Shown: positions 1 to 8,526 of the stretch, in pieces | How the letters are laid out: each line of letters opens with the position of its first letter | Position numbering within the stretch: position 1 is the first letter of the stretch | Assembly (NCBI RefSeq): GCF_008801935.1 | Contig: NZ_VZOT01000003.1 | Location: 186,001-250,000, forward strand | DNA: 64,000 bases | Origin: Comamonas kerstersii | GTDB taxonomy: Bacteria; Pseudomonadota; Gammaproteobacteria; Burkholderiales; Burkholderiaceae_C | Direction of reading: 5' to 3' | The notes under the pieces: generated by a model | Database searches by the model: none | What the model saw: only the letters and a program-made list of their open reading frames with translations | What the model was told of the DNA's origin: nothing | Position numbers and translations under genes: made by a program

Positions 1-1488
1 CCGGGCCGCCCAGTACTGCAACAGGCGCGGCACAATGAGTACCAGCAGCACAATGATGACCAGCGTCAGCGACATGGGACGCTGCACAAAAATGCTGAAG
101 CTACCCTCTCCAATCGCCACCGCATTGCGCATTTGCGCCTCGGCCAGCGGCCCCAGAATCATGCCAACCACCACGGGGGCCGTGGGGAAATCAAAACGCC
201 GCATCAGCACACCCAGCAGCCCCATGCCAAACAGCAGGAACAGGTCAAACGTGCTCTGGCGCATGCCGTAAGCCCCCACCGTGGCAAAAATCAGAATGCC
301 TGCATACAGCTGCGGCTTGGGCACGCGCAGCAGTTTGACCCACATGCCCACCATCGGCAGGTTCAACACCAGCAGCATCACATTGCCGATATACAGCGAT
401 GCAATCAGCGCCCATACCAGCACCTGCGCACTGTCAAACAGCTGCGGGCCAGGGTTGATGCCATAGTTCTGAAACGCGCCCAGCAATACGGCCGTGGTGT
501 TGCTGGTGGGAATGCCCAGCGTCAGCAGCGGAATCAAGGCTGCTGTCACCGTGGCGTTGTTGGCAGCCTCCGGGCCTGCCACGCCTTCAATGGCGCCCTT
601 CGCACCGAACTCAGCCTTGTCCTCGCCCTTGGCCAGCTTTTTCTCCGTCGCATAGCTCAAAAAGGTCGGGATTTCCGTGCCACCCGCAGGAATGCAGCCA
701 AAGGGAGCGCCAATGACCGTGCCACGAATCCATGCAGGCCAGGAACGCTTCCAGTCGCGCCGATTCATGTGCACGCGGCTGATGGCGTTCTGGCTTTCCT
801 TGACCTTGCCTTCATACAGGGCGTAGTACAACACTTCGGCCACGGCAAACAGGCCGACGGCCACCAGCACGATATCGATGCCGTCGAGCAGTTCCATCTT
901 GCCGCCGGTGTAGCGCGCAGCACCAGAGATCTGGTCCATGCCCACGCAGCCCATGGCCAGCCCCAGAAACAATGATGTAATGCCGCGCACCATGCTCTGC
1001 CCCAGCACCGCGGACACGGTGGTAAAGGCCAGTACCATGAGCATGAAATACTCGGGCGGCCCCAACCGCACAGCAAACTCAGCCACCCCGGGTGCAAAAA
1101 GCGTCACCACCACCGTCGCAATCGTGCCTGCCACAAAGGAGCCGATGGCAGCTGTTGCCAGTGCCGCGCCGGCACGGCCACTCTTGGCCATCTTGTTGCC
1201 TTCCATGGCCGTGACCATGCTGGCCGTCTCCCCCGGCGTGTTCAGCAGGATGGAGGTGGTCGATCCGCCATACATGGCGCCGTAATAAATACCGGCAAAG
1301 AAAATCATGGATGCCGTGATTTCCACCTTGGCCGTAATCGGCAGCAGCATGGCCACCGCCACCGCAGGGCCTATGCCCGGCAAGACCCCCACGGCCGTGC
1401 CCAGCGCACAGCCGAGCAAGGCCCACAGCAGATTCATGGGCGTGGCCGCCGTGGCAAAGCCTTGCAGCAATGCATCAAACAAGTCCAT
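1..1488 (-). CDS. tctA: Tripartite tricarboxylate transporter large permease TctA (3' end off the window)
   Basis: Large membrane subunit of a TctABC transporter, which takes di- or tricarboxylates from a periplasmic receptor and imports them with the ion gradient. 496 codons are present and no stop is reached before the left edge; the family is about 500 residues, so only the last few residues are missing. The protein is very hydrophobic, with many predicted helices. [19 protein letters not shown] and [18 protein letters not shown] are typical TctA stretches. The ATG at 1488 overlaps the tctB stop as TGATG, which points to translational coupling. The substrate cannot be read from sequence; citrate-like acids are the family default. 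Confidence 0.95.
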   Translation of the reverse strand, partial: MDLFDALLQGFATAATPMNLLWALLGCALGTAVGVLPGIGPAVAVAMLLPITAKVEITASMIFFAGIYYGAMYGGSTTSILLNTPGETASMVTAMEGNKMAKSGRAGAALATAAIGSFVAGTIATVVVTLFAPGVAEFAVRLGPPEYFMLMVLAFTTVSAVLGQSMVRGITSLFLGLAMGCVGMDQISGAARYTGGKMELLDGIDIVLVAVGLFAVAEVLYYALYEGKVKESQNAISRVHMNRRDWKRSWPAWIRGTVIGAPFGCIPAGGTEIPTFLSYATEKKLAKGEDKAEFGAKGAIEGVAGPEAANNATVTAALIPLLTLGIPTSNTTAVLLGAFQNYGINPGPQLFDSAQVLVWALIASLYIGNVMLLVLNLPMVGMWVKLLRVPKPQLYAGILIFATVGAYGMRQSTFDLFLLFGMGLLGVLMRRFDFPTAPVVVGMILGPLAEAQMRNAVAIGEGSFSIFVQRPMSLTLVIIVLLVLIVPRLLQYWAAR

Positions 1489-2036
1489 CACAGCCACCCC
1501 GTATTTGTGAGCCCTGGCAGGTTAATGGCCAGCAATTGCGTAAAGGTCCAGTACACGGGAGCGGCAATCACCAAGCCCGTCAGCACATCCTTGACCAGCA
1601 TGCGAGTACTGAGCACATGCTGCTGTCCTTGCGCTCGGCGCAGCCCCTGCACAGCCAGCAGGTAACACAGCGCACAGCTCAAAATAAAGCCCAGGTGCTC
1701 AATCAGACCCGCATTGAGCAGCAACCCTGCCGACACCCAGACAAATGGACCGAGATCAGCGCGTGCGCTGCCGCCGGGCTCTGCAGCATGGCGAAAACCA
1801 CCCGTCCATGCCTCCCCCATCAACCAGATGCCGCACATGCCCAGCGCCACTGCACACAGCCAGGGCAGAAAATTGGGGCCCACACCGCCATAGCCTGCAT
1901 CGCCTTCAATCATGCTGGCTCCTATACCCATACCAATGGCTACCAGTAATACCAGGCCACCAACTGCGGCCTGCCACCGGGCAGCAGGAATGGCACTTTC
2001 CCACTGCGGTGATGGCGTATTCCATGCTTCTTGCAT
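1488..2036 (-). CDS. tctB: Tripartite tricarboxylate transporter small permease TctB
   Basis: Small membrane subunit that pairs with TctA. About 182 residues, with four hydrophobic segments, the usual TctB size and topology. An in-frame extension to 2102 is possible, but ATG at 2036 is preferred because AAGGAAA sits eight to nine bases upstream; ATG at 2042 is almost on top of that site. The stop overlaps the tctA start. Between this gene and tctC lie a GC-rich hairpin and a palindromic repeat, which could keep receptor expression above permease expression. Confidence 0.9.
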   Translation of the reverse strand: MQEAWNTPSPQWESAIPAARWQAAVGGLVLLVAIGMGIGASMIEGDAGYGGVGPNFLPWLCAVALGMCGIWLMGEAWTGGFRHAAEPGGSARADLGPFVWVSAGLLLNAGLIEHLGFILSCALCYLLAVQGLRRAQGQQHVLSTRMLVKDVLTGLVIAAPVYWTFTQLLAINLPGLTNTGWL

Positions 2037-2067
2037 CAGCATTTCCTTTTTTGAGCAAAAAGTGCCC

Positions 2068-2100
2068 CTAGCGCTTATCCAGCAAGCGCTAGCAGCTATC
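2068..2100. repeat. Palindromic AGCGCTT/AAGCGCT repeat, copy A
   Basis: CTAGCGCTT, a 7-base loop, then AAGCGCTAG followed by CAGCTATC. It lies between tctC and tctB. It is one of seven related elements in this window (others near 13081, 19335, 26782, 44542, 54280 and 61408). Confidence 0.85.
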
Positions 2101-2128
2101 AAGAACAGAGTAATTAAAAAGGGGGAAC

Positions 2129-2156
2129 AGCCCCGTCCTGCCTCCGAACAGGGGCT
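2129..2156 (-). terminator. Hairpin after tctC, possible partial terminator
   Basis: On the minus strand AGCCCC and GGGGCT pair across a 16-base loop, followed after GTTCCCCC by five T. The stem is only six pairs, so this may be an attenuator between tctC and tctB rather than a full terminator. Confidence 0.4.
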
Positions 2157-2167
2157 TGCCTATCGCC

Positions 2168-3127
2168 TTACACCATGCCTGCGCTGGTCATGATTTCGCG
2201 CAGATTCTTGAACTCCTGGTCCACAAAGCTGGCAAAAGCATCACCAGCCAGCCATGCTGGTGTCCACTCGTTCTTCTTGAGCGACTCCTGCCAGGAAGCG
2301 CTCTGCACGGCTTTTTCGAGCTTGGTGATCAGAGCATCACGCTGTTCACGGGTGATGCCGGGGGCACCATAAACGCCGCGCCAGTTACCGATTTCCACAT
2401 CAATGCCCTGCTCCTTGAGCGTGGGAATGTCGATGCCTGGCAGGCGTTCGGCAGAGGTCACGCCAATCGGCTTCATCTTGCCTGTGGCGATGTACTCCGC
2501 AAATTCGCTGTAGCCACTGCCACCCACGGTGACGTTGCCACCCAGAATGGCAGAAATGGCCTCGCCGCCCCCACGGAAAGCCACGTAATTGATCTTGGCC
2601 GGATCTACCCCCACGGCCTTGGCAATCATGCAGGCGGCAATGTGCTCGGTCGAGCCTCGCGAGCCGCCGCCCCACTTGACGCTGCCCGGGTCTTTCTTGA
2701 GCTGTGCAACTACCTCGTCCATGGTCTTGAAGGGTGAGTTGGCTGGCAGCACGAACACGTTGTATTCGCTGGTGATACGTGCCAGCGGCGTAGCCTGCTG
2801 CAGCGATACAGGCGGCTTGCCCGTGATGATGCCACCCAGCATCACCGCCCCCATGACCATCAAGGCGTTGGGATCCCCCTTGCTGCCGTTGACGAACTGC
2901 GCCAGACCAATGGCACCAGCCGCACCCCCCTTGTTCTCATAGGTCACCGTAGAGGCTACACCGGCATCCTGCAGCGCCTTGCCAAGCGCTCGCCCCGTCG
3001 TGTCCCAGCCGCCACCGGGGTTAGCGGGCAGCATCATCTTCATGGCAACAGCCTGTGCCTGTGCCTGTGGAAGCAGTCCAGCGGCAGCCAGCGCTGCCAT
3101 GCTCTTCAGAAAGGTATCGCGACGCAT
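2168..3127 (-). CDS. tctC: Bug-family periplasmic tricarboxylate receptor TctC
   Basis: Extracytoplasmic solute receptor that binds a carboxylate in the periplasm and hands it to TctAB. 319 residues, typical for Bug proteins. The N-terminus MRRDTFLKSMAALAAAGLLP followed by QAQA is a signal peptide with an Ala-X-Ala-like cleavage site. The mature part has the Bug hallmark PANPGGGWDTTGR for ligand carboxylate binding. AAGGAG stands eight bases before the ATG. First gene of tctCBA and divergent from the tctDE regulators, the classical arrangement for a citrate-type system. The ligand itself is unknown. Confidence 0.92.
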   Translation of the reverse strand: MRRDTFLKSMAALAAAGLLPQAQAQAVAMKMMLPANPGGGWDTTGRALGKALQDAGVASTVTYENKGGAAGAIGLAQFVNGSKGDPNALMVMGAVMLGGIITGKPPVSLQQATPLARITSEYNVFVLPANSPFKTMDEVVAQLKKDPGSVKWGGGSRGSTEHIAACMIAKAVGVDPAKINYVAFRGGGEAISAILGGNVTVGGSGYSEFAEYIATGKMKPIGVTSAERLPGIDIPTLKEQGIDVEIGNWRGVYGAPGITREQRDALITKLEKAVQSASWQESLKKNEWTPAWLAGDAFASFVDQEFKNLREIMTSAGMV

Positions 3128-3269
3128 GGATGTGTCTCCTTGTTGTAGCTTGCATGTGCACTGCCCATGATGGCTGTGAACGCTGTCAAACGGCTGTCCT
3201 GTTTGCTCAGTGCAAACCCGAAGGGGTGATGCAGCTCAGATACAGCGCTGCAGTGCTAACGTGCACCAC

Positions 3270-3983
3270 ATGCATATTCTTTTGGTAGAAGACGACAGCG
3301 CCATGCGCACCAGCCTGCAGCGCGCCCTGACGCGCCGCGGCATGCAGGTAAGCACATGTGCCGATGGTCATCAGGCCCCTGCGCGCTGGCAGGAGCTCCA
3401 GCCAGATGTGGTCGTGCTGGACCTGAGCCTGCCTGGTCAGGATGGGCTACAGATTCTGGCGGCCATGCGCGCGCAGCAGTGCCGCACGCCGGTGATGATT
3501 CTTACGGCCCGAGGCACCGTGGGTGACCGCGTGCTAGGGCTGAACACGGGCGCCGATGACTATCTGTCCAAGCCCTTTGACCTGGATGAGCTGGAAGCAC
3601 GGCTGCATGCCCTGGTACGCCGCACGGCAGCAGCCACAGCTACACCTGCGGCAGATGGTCCTGTGACCGTATTTGGCAATCTGCGGCTGGACCAGCATGA
3701 CGGTGCCATCTACCACCTGGGCGCACCCATGGACTTCACCCCGCGTGAACGTGCCCTTATGCAGGCACTGCTGGGCAAGCCCGGTCAGGCTATTGCCAAG
3801 GAGCGCCTGTATGCCCAGGTCTTTCCGGGCGCACAGGATGTGCAATACGAGGCCATTGAAGTCGTGGTCTACCGCCTGCGCAAGAAACTGGCGGGTACCG
3901 GGGTGGATCTGGTCACACTTCGCGGTCTGGGCTATCTGCTGCGTCTGTCAACCTCGCGGTCTACCTCTGCGCCCCAGCCATGA
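3270..3983 (+). CDS. tctD: Two-component response regulator TctD (OmpR family)
   Basis: DNA-binding response regulator, probably controlling tctCBA. 237 residues from ATG 3270, where the receiver motif MHILLVEDD begins; the longer in-frame extension to 3210 has no family match. Receiver domain about 1-115 with acidic pocket E7/D8/D9, phospho-acceptor D51 and the KPFD lysine near 101. A winged-helix C-terminal domain covers about 130-225 (FTPRERALMQALL, VVYRLRKKL, RGLGYLL). Its TGA overlaps the ATG of the kinase as ATGA. The 142-bp gap to tctC is the divergent control region. No clear promoter was recognised there. Confidence 0.9.
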   Translation: MHILLVEDDSAMRTSLQRALTRRGMQVSTCADGHQAPARWQELQPDVVVLDLSLPGQDGLQILAAMRAQQCRTPVMILTARGTVGDRVLGLNTGADDYLSKPFDLDELEARLHALVRRTAAATATPAADGPVTVFGNLRLDQHDGAIYHLGAPMDFTPRERALMQALLGKPGQAIAKERLYAQVFPGAQDVQYEAIEVVVYRLRKKLAGTGVDLVTLRGLGYLLRLSTSRSTSAPQP

Positions 3984-5395
3984 ACTCCCCAAGCTTGCCC
4001 GCCTGGTCGCTGCGTACCCGCCTGCTGGCAGGGATTTTGCTGCCCATATTGCTCTGCATCAGCTGGAACACCTGGGTGGTCTACCACGAAGCGCTGGGTG
4101 CTCTGCACACCGCCTATGACCGCACCCTGCTGGCTTCAGCCAAGACCATTGGCGAGCAGCTGGATGTGCAGGGCTACGAAGCACATGCCACCATCAACGC
4201 CACCGTACCCTACTCAGCGCTGGAAGCCTTCGAAGCCGACACCCAGACCCGTATGTTCTATCGCGTCTCCACCCTCAGTGGTGAGATGGTGTCGGGCTTT
4301 CCCGATCTTCCCCTGTGGCAAGGCCAGCTTCCACAGCAGCCGCCTTACGCCGCACTGGTGGATTTTTATGACAGCGAGTACCGCGACCGCCCAGTGCGCA
4401 TGGCCGTGCTGCTGCAGCCTGTTGCCAGCGCAACCGGACGCAGCATGGCCATCATTCAGGTAGCAGAAACTCTGCAGCTGCGCGAAAACCTGGCGCTGGA
4501 GCTGCTGGGCCAGACCCTGTGGCAACACGCTGTACTGCTGATCTTGGTCACGCTGACGGTGCTGCTGGTTGTGCACCGCGTCACCCGCTCGGTCCGCGTG
4601 GTCGGAGAAGCCATGGGCCAGCGCCCACAGGGCGATCTGCGCCCAGTCCCCTTGCATACGGTTCCACGCGAGCTGCGGCCTCTGCTTGATGGCACCAACC
4701 GCATCATGGAGCGCCTGCGTGGCCTGCTGCACGACCAGAAACGCTTTGTGCGCGATGCCTCGCACCAGTTGCGCACACCACTGGCCGTGCTCAAGGTACA
4801 GGTCCAATCCGCCCGACGTGGTGATGTACCCCCCATGCTGGCACTGGAAGAAATCGAAGGTACGGTAGACCGTGCTACAGAATTGGCCAACCAGATGCTG
4901 GCACTGGCCAAAGTCGAGCAGCTCCGTGAGCAACCCCGTGAATGCCTGGCCTGGGATGCGGTAGTGCGAGAGGTCAGCCTTGACCTCGCACCTCTGATTG
5001 CAGACAAAGACCTGGACTTTGTGCTGGAAGCTGATACCCCCGTCATGGTCCAGGCCCATGCCTGGATGCTGCGCGAGCTGGTGCGCAATCTGCTGCACAA
5101 CGCTGTACGCCATGCGCCAGCGCACAGCAGCCTGCTCATCAAGCTATCACTGAATGCACAGCAGCAGGCACAGCTGTATATCGCTGATGAAGGACCTGGA
5201 TTGAGCAAAGCGCTGCAGGAGCACCTGTACCAGCCATTCGTCAGCCATGGCGAACACCAGGGATTCGGCCTGGGCCTGGCACTGTGCCACGACATCGTGC
5301 ATGCCCTTGGCGGCACGCTGGAGTTGCGCAACCGAAGCGCTGCTGGACTGGAAGTCCTGGCCTGCCTGCCACAGGCCAGACCAGACATGGTCTGA
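3980..5395 (+). CDS. tctE: Sensor histidine kinase TctE
   Basis: Membrane histidine kinase paired with the preceding regulator. 471 residues: first transmembrane helix about 13-33, a periplasmic sensor region of roughly 140 residues, second helix about 185-205, then a HisKA domain with phospho-acceptor H262 in DASHQLRTPLAV. The ATPase domain carries the N box (HNAVRHAP), G1 box (DEGPGL) and G2 box (GFGLGLAL). It overlaps tctD by four bases. By the known role of TctDE systems it should sense the carboxylate or a receptor complex; this is inferred from context. Confidence 0.9.
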   Translation: MNSPSLPAWSLRTRLLAGILLPILLCISWNTWVVYHEALGALHTAYDRTLLASAKTIGEQLDVQGYEAHATINATVPYSALEAFEADTQTRMFYRVSTLSGEMVSGFPDLPLWQGQLPQQPPYAALVDFYDSEYRDRPVRMAVLLQPVASATGRSMAIIQVAETLQLRENLALELLGQTLWQHAVLLILVTLTVLLVVHRVTRSVRVVGEAMGQRPQGDLRPVPLHTVPRELRPLLDGTNRIMERLRGLLHDQKRFVRDASHQLRTPLAVLKVQVQSARRGDVPPMLALEEIEGTVDRATELANQMLALAKVEQLREQPRECLAWDAVVREVSLDLAPLIADKDLDFVLEADTPVMVQAHAWMLRELVRNLLHNAVRHAPAHSSLLIKLSLNAQQQAQLYIADEGPGLSKALQEHLYQPFVSHGEHQGFGLGLALCHDIVHALGGTLELRNRSAAGLEVLACLPQARPDMV

Positions 5396-5661
5396 GCCTC
5401 AACATCTGAAAAACCTTACAGGCAGCCATGGCTTGAACGTGCCATTGTTGTTCTGTGGTGTTGTACGGGATCAGGACGTGCGCCAACGCTTTGTGCTCAG
5501 CTATCTATTCCGAAGCACTCTTTTATCAGACATAAATCCCAAGATAAGCCAATAATTACAAGCGCTTCAAGCTACAAAAAAAGTAGTCAGAATTCCGTCC
5601 TGCAGTGCATAGCACCCATACAAAAAAGCATAGATAACCAATTGCAGGCAAGGAATTGAAC

Positions 5662-6969
5662 ATGGGCTTGGAAAAGCAGAAAGCGCCAGCGCGCATCGTG
5701 GTCGTAGGTGGTGGTGTAGCAGGGCTGGAAATCGCCTCGGCACTGGGCAAACTCAAGGATGCGCACATTGGTTCCGTCACCCTGGTCGACGCGGACTCCG
5801 CCCATGTCTGGAAGCCCATGCTGCACACCATTGCCGCAGGCACCCGCGACCTGGCCCAGCAGCAGACCACCTACCTCGCTCAGGCTACGGATGCCCACTT
5901 TGCCTACCAGCCTGGAGCCATGTCAGGCCTGGATCGTGAACGCAAGGAGATCATTCTCGACCCCATCGTCGCTGAAGATGGCCGCGAGGTAGTGCCCACT
6001 CGCCGCCTTGCCTACGACAAGCTGGTGATTGCAGTGGGGAGCGGTGCCAACGACTTTGGCACACCCGGTGTGCTGCAGCACTGCTACATGATCGATTCAC
6101 GCCGCAAGGCCGATGAGTTCAACCGCGAAATCCGCCTGCGCATGCTGCGCTGCATGACCGAAGGGGAAACGCTGCAGGTCGCCATCGTCGGCGCAGGTGC
6201 GACCGGCGTAGAGTTGGCAGCAGAGTTGGTGCAGCTGTCTGAGAGCGCGGAAGCCTACGGCGCGCTGGGCAAGGCAGCCAAGTTCCAGATCGTGCTGATC
6301 GAGGCTGGTCCACGCATCCTGCCCAGCTTCCCCGAAGAAATTTCTATTGCCACACAAACCCGGCTGGAGAAACTGGGAGTGCGTGTGCTGACTAATCGAA
6401 AGGTACAGGCCGCACATGCTGCTTCACTGGTACTGGACGGTGACGAGCAAATTCCTGCGGGACTGAGCGTCTGGGCCGCAGGCGTCAAGGCACCCGACTT
6501 TCTGTCTACCCTTGGCCTGCCCACCACCCGCGGTAATCAACTGATCGTCAATGATGATCTGCAGACTGCAGACCCTGATATCTATGCCGTCGGTGACTGC
6601 GCCAGCTACACCCTTCCCGGAGAAACGCAGCCACTGCCTCCTACTGCTCAGGTTGCCCACCAGCAGGCACGCTATCTGATCGAGCTGTTTCCCAAGATGC
6701 TGGCCTGCCCCCATGCCTATAACGGCACAGGCTTTGCCTATCGCGACTTCGGCGCGCTGGTATCGCTGGCCCACTATGACGCCTACGGCTCTCTGGGCAA
6801 GTTTGGCCTGTTCAACGGTGGGCTGATTCGCGGACGGCTGGCCATGCTCAGCCACATCTGGCTGTATCGCTCTCACCAGGCACGCCTTTACGGCTTCTGG
6901 CGCGGGGGACTGCTGTGGCTGGTGGACATGATGAATTCACGCCTGCGCCCCACTATCCGTTTAGATTAA
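5662..6969 (+). CDS. ndh: Type II NADH dehydrogenase (NDH-2)
   Basis: FAD flavoprotein that passes electrons from NADH to quinone without pumping protons, bound to the inner face of the membrane. 435 residues. An FAD-binding fold near the N-terminus (VVVGGGVAGLEIA), an NAD-binding fold (VGAGATGVELAAEL) and the second FAD motif (DIYAVGDCASY) follow in family order. The C-terminal 60 residues hold the amphipathic membrane-anchoring part. ATG 5662 is chosen over TTG 5656 because AAGGA lies seven bases before it. It stands alone between tctE and a convergent thioesterase gene. A related flavoprotein oxidoreductase is a minor alternative. Confidence 0.85.
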   Translation: MGLEKQKAPARIVVVGGGVAGLEIASALGKLKDAHIGSVTLVDADSAHVWKPMLHTIAAGTRDLAQQQTTYLAQATDAHFAYQPGAMSGLDRERKEIILDPIVAEDGREVVPTRRLAYDKLVIAVGSGANDFGTPGVLQHCYMIDSRRKADEFNREIRLRMLRCMTEGETLQVAIVGAGATGVELAAELVQLSESAEAYGALGKAAKFQIVLIEAGPRILPSFPEEISIATQTRLEKLGVRVLTNRKVQAAHAASLVLDGDEQIPAGLSVWAAGVKAPDFLSTLGLPTTRGNQLIVNDDLQTADPDIYAVGDCASYTLPGETQPLPPTAQVAHQQARYLIELFPKMLACPHAYNGTGFAYRDFGALVSLAHYDAYGSLGKFGLFNGGLIRGRLAMLSHIWLYRSHQARLYGFWRGGLLWLVDMMNSRLRPTIRLD

Positions 6970-6994
6970 TAACACCGCGCGCTGGAGGAACTGA

Positions 6995-7453
6995 CTACGA
7001 GACCACCAGCGGTTCCAGCGTCTGTCGCAACGCAGCAGGCAATGCACAGGGACGGCGTGTTTCCCGGTGCACATAGACGTGCACAAAGTGCCCGGCCGCC
7101 GCCGTCTGAGCTTCCCCCTGCGCAAACAGTCCGATTTCATACCGGACACTGCTGCTGCCCAGGCGGGCTACGCGAAGACCTGCTTCAACCATCTGAGGAA
7201 ATGCCAGGGGGGCAAAGTAGTTGCACTGCGTCTCCACCACCAGGCCAATGGTTTCACCTGCGTGAATATCCAGCGCCCCAGCTTCAATCAGAAACGCATT
7301 GACTGCCGTATCAAACCAGCTGTAGTAGACGACATTGTTTACATGTCCATAGATATCGTTGTCTGCCCAGCGGGTAGGAATACTGCGGAACACACGATAC
7401 GCACTCCGTGACTGAGGAGCAGGCCTGCTGGTAGATGAAGTGTCTGATGTCAT
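6995..7453 (-). CDS. Hotdog-fold acyl-CoA thioesterase
   Basis: Predicted cytoplasmic thioesterase of the 4-hydroxybenzoyl-CoA/YbgC type, hydrolysing acyl-CoA to acid and CoA. 152 residues. The sequence [20 protein letters not shown] contains the family helix with the catalytic-type Asp. The first 18 residues are Ser/Thr-rich and look dispensable. No strong ribosome site precedes the start at 7453. Divergent from the phasin gene, with a shared 263-bp control region. The substrate is unknown; neighbouring acyl-CoA genes make a storage or fatty-acid role plausible. Confidence 0.85.
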   Translation of the reverse strand: MTSDTSSTSRPAPQSRSAYRVFRSIPTRWADNDIYGHVNNVVYYSWFDTAVNAFLIEAGALDIHAGETIGLVVETQCNYFAPLAFPQMVEAGLRVARLGSSSVRYEIGLFAQGEAQTAAAGHFVHVYVHRETRRPCALPAALRQTLEPLVVS

Positions 7454-7582
7454 GCCTGCATTCTCTGCAGGCGCAATGCATCAACGTGTACCCGGGCGAC
7501 ATCGTCGCCCTGATGCGACACTTTCACACCGCATCTGTCGCAAACACACGCAATTAGCGACCTTTTTCACCATTGATACTGC

Positions 7583-7605
7583 TTTTTGTTGCAGCGCAGC
7601 AAAAA
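7583..7605. promoter_or_regulatory. Palindromic candidate operator upstream of the phasin gene
   Basis: TTTTTGTTGC, three bases, GCAGCAAAAA: a ten-base inverted repeat with one mismatch, in the region between the thioesterase and phasin genes. Phasin genes are commonly repressed by PhaR, whose sites are TGC/GCA-rich, so this is a plausible PhaR operator. No regulator gene lies nearby and no promoter was assigned. Confidence 0.4.
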
Positions 7606-7716
7606 CTGCTTGCAGCAATCACTGCTTTGCTCAAAAATCCTCTGCATGCTGCATTGCAACATGAATTTGAAAGATGCAGCTGCTCACCTGTCCCCCATTC
7701 AACGGAGTACACGACC

Positions 7717-8274
7717 ATGGCACTGACACCTGAACAAATTGCTGCTGCACACAAGGCAAATCTCGAAACCCTGTTTGGCCTGACCAACAAGGCTTTTGAA
7801 GGCGTGGAGAAGATTGTGGAACTGAACATGGCTGCTACACGTGCAGCGTTGTCTGAAGCTGCCAGCCACAGCCAGGCTCTGTTGAATGCCAAGGACATTC
7901 AGGAGCTGGTCACTCTGCAAACCAGCCTGTTCCAGCCTCTGGCTGAAAAAACGGCGGCTTACAACCGTCACCTGTACAACATCGCTACCAGCACTTCTGC
8001 CGAAGTCAGCAAGGCGCTGGAAAGCAAGGCCAGCGAATTTCAGCAGAGCTTCAACAATCTGGTGGACTCCACTGCAAAGAACGCTCCAGCCGGCTCGGAA
8101 ACCGCTGTAGCCATGATGAAGAGCGCAGTCTCTGCTGCCAACAATGCTTTTGAAAGCGTACAAAAAGCGGTAAAGCAAGCTTCTGACCTGGTGGACGCTA
8201 ACCTGAAGGCCGTCGCCGCAACAGCAACCACCACAGCAGCACCTGCAGCCTCTTCCAGCAAGGCCAAAGCCTGA
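7717..8274 (+). CDS. phaP: Phasin (polyhydroxyalkanoate granule surface protein)
   Basis: Small amphipathic protein coating polyhydroxyalkanoate granules. 185 residues from ATG 7717, which has CGGAG nine bases upstream; the longer frame back to 7573 has no signal. The [20 protein letters not shown] start, the [20 protein letters not shown] core and an Ala/Thr/Lys-rich low-complexity tail fit the Phasin_2 family. Mostly helical with no membrane segment. No PHA synthase is in the window. A strong promoter, a candidate small RNA and a terminator follow immediately downstream. Confidence 0.92.
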   Translation: MALTPEQIAAAHKANLETLFGLTNKAFEGVEKIVELNMAATRAALSEAASHSQALLNAKDIQELVTLQTSLFQPLAEKTAAYNRHLYNIATSTSAEVSKALESKASEFQQSFNNLVDSTAKNAPAGSETAVAMMKSAVSAANNAFESVQKAVKQASDLVDANLKAVAATATTTAAPAASSSKAKA

Positions 8275-8298
8275 TATTTCCTGATGCTTCGATAACCA

Positions 8299-8328
8299 TT
8301 GGACAACTTCTAGGGTTTACCCTATAAT
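8299..8328 (+). promoter_or_regulatory. Strong sigma-70 promoter with internal palindrome, candidate sRNA promoter
   Basis: -35 TTGGAC (8299-8304) and perfect -10 TATAAT (8323-8328), 18-bp spacer. The spacer contains the palindrome TAGGGTTTACCCTA (8311-8324), which runs into the -10 and looks like a repressor site. The whole promoter is enclosed by a ten-base inverted repeat, TGATGCTTCG at 8282-8291 and CGAAGCATCA at 8330-8339. Confidence 0.7.
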
Positions 8329-8334
8329 TCGAAG

Positions 8335-8436
8335 CATCAACCAGTTCACTGGTTACCAGTTGTCTCCTTGGATCCTCTTGAAACCCCCGTTTCTTGGATC
8401 CCTTTAAACCCGGTTTTCACAAACCGGGTTTTTTTT
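8335..8436 (+). ncRNA. Candidate small RNA of about 100 nt
   Basis: Starts about seven bases after the TATAAT box and ends in a strong intrinsic terminator. Predicted parts: a 5' hairpin (AACCAG/CTGGTT, 8339-8354), an unpaired pyrimidine-rich stretch 8355-8405 containing TCTCCTTGGAT (8363-8373, complementary to Shine-Dalgarno sequence) and a second TTGGATCC, then the terminator stem. No open reading frame of note lies inside. This layout is typical of base-pairing regulatory RNAs. I do not recognise a named family. A long leader of the downstream dehydrogenase gene is unlikely because the terminator intervenes. Confidence 0.6.
8406..8436 (+). terminator. Strong intrinsic terminator of the candidate sRNA
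   Basis: Perfect 11-bp stem AAACCCGGTTT/AAACCGGGTTT, four-base loop, with a run of eight T at 8429-8436. Confidence 0.9.
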
Positions 8437-8487
8437 CGTCCCTACATAGCTGCACTGACTGGTCTTTACTTGGCCGCCCTTTCATAA

Positions 8488-8503
8488 TTGACGTTTACGT
8501 CAA
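8488..8503. promoter_or_regulatory. LiuR-like operator before the dehydrogenase gene
   Basis: TTGACGTTTACGTCAA is a seven-base inverted repeat around TT. It resembles the ACGT-containing palindromes bound by LiuR, the MerR-family regulator of branched-chain amino acid and acyl-CoA degradation in proteobacteria. It ends 23 bases before the start of a gene of that type. The family assignment is from memory of the motif. Confidence 0.55.
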
Positions 8504-8526
8504 AGAGAATCCAAGGAGCATAAAGC

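Noticed and set aside
5555-5575. AAGCGCTT near 5565 as an eighth repeat copy
   Set aside because: Only the self-complementary eight bases are present, with no second arm or AGCTAT flank.
8437-8526. The RNA at 8335 as a leader of the dehydrogenase gene
   Set aside because: A strong terminator with eight T separates them, and the gene has its own operator and ribosome site further on.
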